Translations under genes and position numbers: made by a program | Notes under the pieces: generated by a model | Databases searched by the model: none | Told to the model about the DNA's origin: nothing | The model's input: only the letters and a program-made list of their open reading frames with translations | Source: an uncultured Bacilli bacterium | GTDB taxonomy: Bacteria > Bacillota_I > Bacilli_A > RFN20 > CAG-826 | Length of the DNA stretch: 9,983 nt | NCBI GenBank assembly: GCA_934168325.1 | Contig: CAKPNG010000048.1 | Span: 1-9,983 of the forward strand | Direction of reading: 5' to 3' | Shown here: positions 4,690 through 9,983 of the stretch, piece by piece | How positions within the stretch are numbered: position 1 is the first letter of the stretch | Layout: every line of letters begins with the position of its first letter

Positions 4690-6123
4690 TTAATCATCTA
4701 TATCAAAAGCTTCTAAGCCTTTCTTTTCTCCAATTTTTTTCGATTTTATGTTTTTAACAAACATGAAAATTATGATAGATCCAAGTACACAGCAGAGTGC
4801 ATAAAGTGGTAATTGACTAAAACCAAAGTTATCACTTAACATTAATAATCCAATTAAACAAGGCGTAATAGTTTGAGCTGCCATTGATGAAGCATAATAA
4901 TATCCAGTAAATTTACCAATATTTTTATTAGAACAAAGTTCAACAACCATTGGGAATGAATTAATATGAACAAGACTCATTCCAAATCCTTTAATAAACC
5001 AAACTACATATAAATAAATAGGGAATGGTTGAGATCCAATAGTGGCATCACTAGGAACTTTTATAGTCCAAGAGAATAAAGACCAAACTAATAATGCTAC
5101 AAATGTCAAACTTAAACCAGTAGTTATTGTCCACTTACGTCCAATTTTTCCAGCAATTAAACCACCAGTAGCAAAGCCAATAACACTACCAACTCCACCA
5201 ACTAATACGCATAAACTTAAAGCACCAGTACTAGCTTTTAAGTGATCAGCAATATAAATTGAGATAAAAGTACCTACCCCATTATCAGCCATAAACCATA
5301 AGAATTCAGCGCCTAAAATCAATAAAAGCATAATTTTATTTGATTTTGACATTGGTTTAACATCATCATCAGCAACAGAACTTTCAACAGCAGCCATTCT
5401 TTCGCCAAGTTCCATTTCAGGTGCCATTTCTTCTTCAATTTTATTTTCATCAATTGTAAAAAATAAGACTAATGCACTAACTACCATTAAAATAGAAGCG
5501 ATCAAGAAAGGAGCTTCAATAAGCCATATACTGGTTTCATTATTTTGCCAGCCAGCTAAATATTTACTTAATACAAATATCATACCAACTACAGTAGCAC
5601 AAGCTCCACCAAGATAACCCATAATATTAATAATACCATTAGCTCTACTTCTTAATGGCTTAGGTGTAATATCAGGCATTAATGCAACTGCTGGATTTCT
5701 ATACATCATTGCAAAGAAAACAACTATTGCCATTAAAGCGATTGTTCCAGCTAAATTATGATAATGGAACAATACAGGAATAAAAGGAAAAGCAATTGCA
5801 CAGCAGAATGTTCCTATTAATATATAAGGCATTCTTTTTCCGATTTTAGTATGTGTTTTATCAGATAATTTTCCAAATATAGGAAGCATAATTAAGGCTG
5901 CTAAATTATCTAAAGCCATAACTATACCAACAAGATATTGGACTTCTTTTTCGTTTTTGCCAAATGTTGTTTTAAATAAATTTGTTAAAAATAAAGGACA
6001 CCACGAATCATAAACTTGCCATAAAAGTAAAATCCCAAAAAAGGCAAATCCTATAATGGCAGTCCTTTTATAATTCAACTTTAATTTAACTTGTGTTGAA
6101 TTATTTTCTCCACTTTTTTTCAT
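4690..6123 (-). CDS. MFS sugar:cation symporter, GPH/SLC45-like
   Basis: A 477-residue, roughly twelve-helix transporter of the major facilitator superfamily. It resembles the glycoside-pentoside-hexuronide/SLC45 branch, whose known members import disaccharides and other sugars with H+ or Na+. Signs are the motif-A-like GKLSDKTHTKIGKRMPYI (84-101), the PDITPKPLRSRANGIINIMG stretch (150-169), and the second-half counterpart GGLIAGKIGRKW (320-331). A central acidic cytoplasmic loop (about 224-262) divides the two six-helix halves, and the N-terminal 18 residues are hydrophilic. The start at 6123 is set by a strong ribosome site, GAGGGGG (6135-6129). It is the middle gene between a HAD phosphatase (20-base gap) and the GDPD (two-base gap). 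The substrate is unknown; the neighbours hint at a phosphorylated or glycerol-linked compound, which is inference. Confidence 0.85.
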   Translation of the reverse strand: MKKSGENNSTQVKLKLNYKRTAIIGFAFFGILLLWQVYDSWCPLFLTNLFKTTFGKNEKEVQYLVGIVMALDNLAALIMLPIFGKLSDKTHTKIGKRMPYILIGTFCCAIAFPFIPVLFHYHNLAGTIALMAIVVFFAMMYRNPAVALMPDITPKPLRSRANGIINIMGYLGGACATVVGMIFVLSKYLAGWQNNETSIWLIEAPFLIASILMVVSALVLFFTIDENKIEEEMAPEMELGERMAAVESSVADDDVKPMSKSNKIMLLLILGAEFLWFMADNGVGTFISIYIADHLKASTGALSLCVLVGGVGSVIGFATGGLIAGKIGRKWTITTGLSLTFVALLVWSLFSWTIKVPSDATIGSQPFPIYLYVVWFIKGFGMSLVHINSFPMVVELCSNKNIGKFTGYYYASSMAAQTITPCLIGLLMLSDNFGFSQLPLYALCCVLGSIIIFMFVKNIKSKKIGEKKGLEAFDIDD

Positions 6124-6143
6124 AAAAACCCCCTCAAAGTTAA

Positions 6144-6779
6144 CTATTTTGTGAAAATTTTATTTATTAAAGGAATTAATTCGTCTAGAGAATTAATTCT
6201 ATCAACCTGATCATCTATCTTCCCAAATCCATAAGAAGCATGTATAAAATGAACGCCAGCTTTTTGACATTCAATATAATCTTTTAATGTATCACCTACA
6301 TAAATTACTTCATCAATATTTTCTTTTTTCATTAATAATCTAATATTATCATGTTTATCTAAACCAGTATCTCCTGCACATAAAGATCCTTTAAAATATT
6401 GTCTCATTTTACATCCATCAAGATAATTTTCTATATAACCAATATCAGCATTAGATACAACATATAAGTCATATAATTTAGATAATTCACTAATCACTTT
6501 TTCTTCATTTGGATATAACTTACCAGGATGTTTTGCTAAATATTTAATTTCATAATCAAACATAAGTTTAAATAATCTTTCACCTTCTTTTATATCGACA
6601 TCAGGAAAAGCTAATTTTATAGTTTCTAAAGGTGTTAATCCCATAAAAGAACGAGTTTTCTTTGCATCAAAAACATAAGGCAATTTATTAATTTTCATGC
6701 ATTCATTATAAGACATCATAATAGGTAACATAGCATCCCATAATGTCCCATCTAAATCAAAAAATATTGATTGTTTCAT
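6144..6779 (-). CDS. HAD-superfamily phosphatase, phosphoglycolate-phosphatase-like
   Basis: A 211-residue cytoplasmic haloacid dehalogenase hydrolase. Motif I is FFDLDGTLWD with nucleophile Asp8, acid/base Asp10 and Thr12. Motif II is YVVSNAD with Ser109, motif III is Lys142, and motif IV is VGDTLKDYIECQKAG with Asp163 and Asp167. A helical cap between motifs I and II (about 16-90) puts it in subfamily I with Gph, PpaX and PGMB-like enzymes. Such proteins dephosphorylate phosphoglycolate, sugar phosphates or pyrophosphate, and the substrate cannot be read from the sequence. It is first in the unit with the sugar symporter and GDPD. The start at 6779 has no Shine-Dalgarno. A good promoter (TTGATT-17-TAGAAT) would start transcription only about five bases before the ATG, so a near-leaderless message is likely. 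Confidence 0.92.
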   Translation of the reverse strand: MKQSIFFDLDGTLWDAMLPIMMSYNECMKINKLPYVFDAKKTRSFMGLTPLETIKLAFPDVDIKEGERLFKLMFDYEIKYLAKHPGKLYPNEEKVISELSKLYDLYVVSNADIGYIENYLDGCKMRQYFKGSLCAGDTGLDKHDNIRLLMKKENIDEVIYVGDTLKDYIECQKAGVHFIHASYGFGKIDDQVDRINSLDELIPLINKIFTK

Positions 6780-6790
6780 ACTTAATTAAT

Positions 6791-6819
6791 ATTCTACTAT
6801 GTAAAGACTTTATAATCAA
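6791..6819 (-). promoter_or_regulatory. Promoter of the HAD-symporter-GDPD unit
   Basis: On the minus strand TTGATT (6819-6814) and TAGAAT (6796-6791) are separated by exactly 17 bases, each close to consensus. The predicted start is near 6784 and the ATG is at 6779, leaving about five bases of leader and no ribosome site. The -35 begins only two bases after the U-tract of the terminator that ends the lipoprotein unit. Confidence 0.6.
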
Positions 6820-6820
6820 G

Positions 6821-6852
6821 AAACGAAAAAGTAGCACAGTCTCCTGTGCTAC
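6821..6852 (-). terminator. Intrinsic terminator of the lipoprotein gene
   Basis: GTAGCACAG (6831-6839) and CTGTGCTAC (6844-6852) form a perfect 9-bp, half G-C stem with a four-base loop. On the minus strand it is followed by TTTTTCGTTT (6830-6821). It lies about 70 bases after the stop of the 802-residue lipoprotein gene and is the clearest terminator in the window. The + strand side (TTATATATT) is a poor U-tract, so it acts mainly leftwards. Confidence 0.9.
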
Positions 6853-6922
6853 TTATATATTCAAAATTTCTATAAAAGGGGGTATATAAAAATTTTAAAT
6901 CAAATAATGTTGTAATTTCTAA

Positions 6923-9331
6923 TTAAGAAATCGTTACTTCGTGATTAACTTCTTTCATAACTTTTAATAAAGAATTATCATCGCTTAAATCTTTATATAA
7001 TTTAGTTATATTATTAACGCTAACGTTATAAAGTAAGACATAACTAAACATATTTTTTCCATATCCTTCACTTGATACTAGAGCATTATTAAAGTTTGTA
7101 TTCTTATACATAGTAGATATAGTTTCAAAAATTGATTCATCTTCTGTATTAATTAAGCCATTAATCCCAAAAGCTTCATTAATTTTTAGTTTTGAATCCT
7201 TATAAAAATTAACTTGTGCTTGTGGAATAGTTTCTTTTGTATAATTACTAGAAACATAATAATCTCTATAGATTGAAAAATTAATACTAGATAAAGATGC
7301 TAATTCTTTAACTTCATCTTGGGTCTTATATTCTTCATAAATAATTATATTTTCATTAATTACGACTTCACTTCCACTATAAACATTAACAACTGCTCCA
7401 GGTAATACTTTCATTTTAGTATTCATTACAAAAGTACCTTGATAAATAGATATATTTTGATTTCTTGTAATAGGGAAAAATACTTCATCAGTTTTAATTT
7501 CCATAGAAGTTTTTAAAGTCATAGCATTAGTTTTGCATGATCCATACATTTTTATATAATCAATTCCATCATACTTATTATCTATATAATTAACATCTTT
7601 TGTTACATAACCTTCTTCAACTAATTCAAATAATCCATTAGTCCCAACAATTGTTTGAACAGTTTCATTTTGTTTACCTGAAGCATATAAAACACATAAT
7701 GCATTAAGTTTACCACCATAATGTACATTTGTTTTTGCTTCTAAATAACACATTCTATATAAATCAAATGGGGTTTCATTATTAAAATATCGTGCAGCAC
7801 TAATTGATCCACCGCTAAAGTCTTCAATAGTAAAATTAGTAGATAAAATACCACCATCTCTTACATATATTTGACCATTATGATCTTTACTAGAATCAAT
7901 GATATAACCACTACATTCAATTAAACCACCAGCTAATATTTCAATATTATGTCCATTAAGGTCTAAGGTAATATAATCACCTGTAATATAACCTTGATTT
8001 CTTTGGCCATGAGTATTAATAACCGCACCAATATAAACTTTGCCTTTTATAACTAAATCATTAGTAAGTTTTAAAGTATAAACATTCTTTGTTTTTTCAT
8101 TTATAAAAGATTCACTAAACATATCAGCAATATTATTAGCTTCGCTTTGTGCTAAATTTCCATATTCTCTAACATCACTTCCAGAATAGTTTGTGCCATC
8201 TTCTTTAACTTTTTTAGTCGATAATATTAATACTTTTTCTTCATCAATAGATGTTAAATTATCATTTGTAATAACATTATTTTGATCAATATCTTTTAAA
8301 TCTAATAATGGATTAACAATTCTTTCATTTTCCAATGCACTTGATAAAGTATCATAATAATTTAAAGAAGAATTTTTACCATATTTAATATTTAAATCTT
8401 TATTTGTAACATTTAAATAATTTACTAATTCTTTATTTGAAGATAAATTAGATTCAAAATTTAAAGTATTAACATATGTCTTATCAAAAGAATTTTCACT
8501 AATTTCAATTTTATTATCATAAACATAGAGAGTATTTATTTTGCTACTACTAAAAGCTAATTCATCAATATGTTTTAATGATTTTGGAAGATAAAATATA
8601 TCATTATCAATGCTAATTCCATCAAAAGCACTTTTATCAATATTTTTTATGTCATTATTTAACTCTAAATTAACAGTAGTTAAATTAATTTCTTTTAAAA
8701 AAGATGAAAAATTACCAATAGAAATTACTTTTTTAGAATTATAATCACTTATAACATTAATATCTTTATATAAATTAGAGAATTCATTAACACTATTTAT
8801 TTTATTAAAAGCTAATAGATTATTAATAAAATAATTTTTAATAACTTCATTATTAATTTGATTATATTTATTTAAAATAGGTTCAATTTCATAACCTTCT
8901 TCATAATCATTGTAATAATATAATTTATTACTATTCACTGAATTAAATGTTTTTGATAGTTTTACATCATTTATATATGAATATGTCTCAGATGTATTTT
9001 TATTAATTAATAATCTAGAAGTATCAGTAACTAAATTAGGATTTAAGTCTAATTGACCTGAACATGGTAAAATAAAACCATAAGTGTTATTAATTTCTTC
9101 AAAATCTAATGTTTCATTATTAAATTTGCCAAGATAAATAATATCTTTTTCACTATTAAAAAGATAATATTCCTCATCTTTTACTATATATGCTTTTAAT
9201 TTTTCGCCATTAGCTACTTTTTTATAAGTATTTATTAATTCATTTAAATTATTGATATTATCATTAGGACCACAACTAAATATTGATGCACTTAACCCTA
9301 AAGTAATCGAAAAAATTACTTTTCTTTTCAT
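6923..9331 (-). CDS. Large surface lipoprotein with BspA-like LRRs and beta-helix-like half
   Basis: An 802-residue exported protein. The start MKRKVIFSITLGLSASIFSC has a basic end, a hydrophobic core and a lipobox-like IFSC with Cys20, so it is probably processed by signal peptidase II and anchored outside the membrane; Phe at -2 is slightly atypical. Residues 21-200 are Asn/Tyr-rich with no recognised domain. About 215-295 holds three degenerate leucine-rich repeats of the LRR_5/BspA kind, seen as IKNIDKSAF, LKHIDELAF and IEISENSF about 23 residues apart. Residues 415-720 are rich in short strands with GG and LDLNGHNI-like turns, as in parallel beta-helix adhesins; LPGAVVNVYSGSEVVIN (643-659) is one such rung. 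The start at 9331 has a perfect AAGGAG (9344-9339, seven bases away). It follows an unknown membrane protein gene by 48 bases and ends at a strong terminator. A role in attachment or glycan contact is inference. Confidence 0.8.
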   Translation of the reverse strand: MKRKVIFSITLGLSASIFSCGPNDNINNLNELINTYKKVANGEKLKAYIVKDEEYYLFNSEKDIIYLGKFNNETLDFEEINNTYGFILPCSGQLDLNPNLVTDTSRLLINKNTSETYSYINDVKLSKTFNSVNSNKLYYYNDYEEGYEIEPILNKYNQINNEVIKNYFINNLLAFNKINSVNEFSNLYKDINVISDYNSKKVISIGNFSSFLKEINLTTVNLELNNDIKNIDKSAFDGISIDNDIFYLPKSLKHIDELAFSSSKINTLYVYDNKIEISENSFDKTYVNTLNFESNLSSNKELVNYLNVTNKDLNIKYGKNSSLNYYDTLSSALENERIVNPLLDLKDIDQNNVITNDNLTSIDEEKVLILSTKKVKEDGTNYSGSDVREYGNLAQSEANNIADMFSESFINEKTKNVYTLKLTNDLVIKGKVYIGAVINTHGQRNQGYITGDYITLDLNGHNIEILAGGLIECSGYIIDSSKDHNGQIYVRDGGILSTNFTIEDFSGGSISAARYFNNETPFDLYRMCYLEAKTNVHYGGKLNALCVLYASGKQNETVQTIVGTNGLFELVEEGYVTKDVNYIDNKYDGIDYIKMYGSCKTNAMTLKTSMEIKTDEVFFPITRNQNISIYQGTFVMNTKMKVLPGAVVNVYSGSEVVINENIIIYEEYKTQDEVKELASLSSINFSIYRDYYVSSNYTKETIPQAQVNFYKDSKLKINEAFGINGLINTEDESIFETISTMYKNTNFNNALVSSEGYGKNMFSYVLLYNVSVNNITKLYKDLSDDNSLLKVMKEVNHEVTIS

Positions 9332-9379
9332 TATTATTCTCCTTATTTACTATATAAAACGCAAAATTAAAAAATTAAT

Positions 9380-9919
9380 TTAACATCTAAGAGCAAATAA
9401 GGATTCTTTATTAAAATTAAAGTTAGCAAAATTAAATTTTGTAAAACTGTCAGTTTTACTTAATGAACATATTCTTCTATATTTTTTAATAACTAATTTA
9501 ATAATAATAATTAATTTGATAGTAACGACTATAGAAAGACTTATTATAAAGCTGATTAAAGCATAAATTATTCCACCATTTAAGAATAATAAGCAATAAT
9601 CATTCACAGCAATAACTGCATTTAACGTATATTTCAATATTTTCTTTACATTTAATATAAGATTTAAATCGAATAAATCTGGATTATAGGAGTAGCTTAA
9701 ATATAAACTAAACAAACATATATATATCGAAACTATACCTAAAATAGGAATTCTTAAACATTTAATTTTCTTAAAAGCAATCAAAAACAAAACTATGGTT
9801 ACAATAACCACGACTATGTTTGCTAATAAATAATTTAAGAACTTATCTATAAACATACAACCATTATAGCACATCAATAAAAAAAGAAATAATTTTATAA
9901 TAAAAAGTTTGCGTTTCAT
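9380..9919 (-). CDS. Hydrophobic multi-helix membrane protein, unknown
   Basis: A 179-residue protein that I do not recognise. It is very hydrophobic, with probable membrane helices at about residues 4-23, 31-50, 56-76, possibly 98-115, and 117-144. A basic cytoplasmic stretch KKYRR (145-149) follows, then a polar tail with a Phe/Asn pattern (KFNFANFNFNKESLFALRC) ending in Cys. The ATG at 9919 gives a normal basic start before the first helix but has no ribosome site and no convincing promoter. The next Met (16) would cut into the first helix. It precedes the lipoprotein gene by 48 bases on the same strand, so the two may be co-transcribed, although the lipoprotein has its own strong ribosome site. 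With no conserved motif, the function is open. Confidence 0.6.
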   Translation of the reverse strand: MKRKLFIIKLFLFLLMCYNGCMFIDKFLNYLLANIVVVIVTIVLFLIAFKKIKCLRIPILGIVSIYICLFSLYLSYSYNPDLFDLNLILNVKKILKYTLNAVIAVNDYCLLFLNGGIIYALISFIISLSIVVTIKLIIIIKLVIKKYRRICSLSKTDSFTKFNFANFNFNKESLFALRC

Positions 9920-9933
9920 ATTTGTAGGTCGAT

Positions 9934-9983
9934 AAAAAAATAAAAGAACCCTATAATTAAATTTGCGAAATAAAAAGAGGGTT
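9934..9983 (-). terminator. Possible terminator of a gene beyond the right edge
   Basis: AACCCT (9947-9952) and AGGGTT (9978-9983) can pair. On the minus strand the stem is followed by CTTTTATTTTTTT (9946-9934), a convincing U-tract. The window cuts the outer arm, so the real stem may be longer; the 25-base loop is long. If real, it separates the unknown membrane protein gene from an upstream gene outside the window. Confidence 0.4.

Noticed and set aside
5042..5245. 67-codon open frame on the + strand
   Set aside because: It lies wholly inside the symporter gene on the opposite strand, has no ribosome site, and its Pro/Thr-rich translation looks like an antisense shadow.
1..9983. Defence island, CRISPR, toxin-antitoxin, phage or transposon content
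   Set aside because: No direct-repeat array, transposase, integrase, terminal inverted repeats, nuclease or toxin-like pair was recognised. The genes look like housekeeping, transport and surface functions.

Overview
The window is strongly AT-rich and gene-dense, with genes on both strands. The proteins look like those of low-GC Firmicutes or Mollicutes-related bacteria, possibly a gut Bacilli/RF39-like or Acholeplasma-like lineage. This placement is inference from composition, protein style and gene content; there is no rRNA or marker tree. Tryptophan is read from TGG, every ORF is intact with TGA as stop, and one gene ends in TGA, so the Mycoplasma code 4 is not needed.

Layout. (1) Positions 1-324: a probable CsoR/CstR-type operator and a promoter facing out of the window, then a small COG2388-type GNAT protein on the + strand. 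(2) Positions 3437 down to 321, minus strand: a five-gene unit of zinc-ribbon membrane protein, DUF308/HdeD-like membrane protein, uracil phosphoribosyltransferase (upp), acyl-ACP thioesterase and TetR/DhaS-like regulator. Gaps are 4, 18 and 22 bp, followed by a 32-bp overlap. (3) Positions 3438-3626: the divergent promoter region, the longest gene-free stretch at 189 bp. (4) Positions 3627-3944, +: an orphan two-helix membrane protein. (5) Positions 6779 down to 3947, minus: HAD phosphatase, GPH/SLC45-like sugar symporter and cytoplasmic glycerophosphodiester phosphodiesterase, with gaps of 20 and 2 bp. (6) Positions 9919 down to 6923, minus: an unknown multi-helix membrane protein and an 802-residue lipoprotein with BspA-like leucine-rich repeats and a beta-helix-like C-terminal half, closed by a clear intrinsic terminator. 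The right edge probably carries the terminator of a further gene outside the window.

How the genes may work together: the HAD, symporter and phosphodiesterase genes look like one uptake-and-cleavage unit, substrate unknown. The upp unit mixes pyrimidine salvage with membrane and lipid functions, with a TetR regulator as last gene. The lipoprotein is probably a surface protein.

I found no CRISPR array, tRNA, rRNA, transposase, phage gene or recognisable defence system. The most unusual signals are in expression architecture. Three transcription-unit starts have a -10 box so close to the ATG that the mRNA would be leaderless or nearly so. A terminator for the minus-strand upp unit appears to lie inside the coding sequence of the facing GNAT gene. 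A copper/persulfide-repressor-like palindrome sits in a promoter spacer at the left edge.
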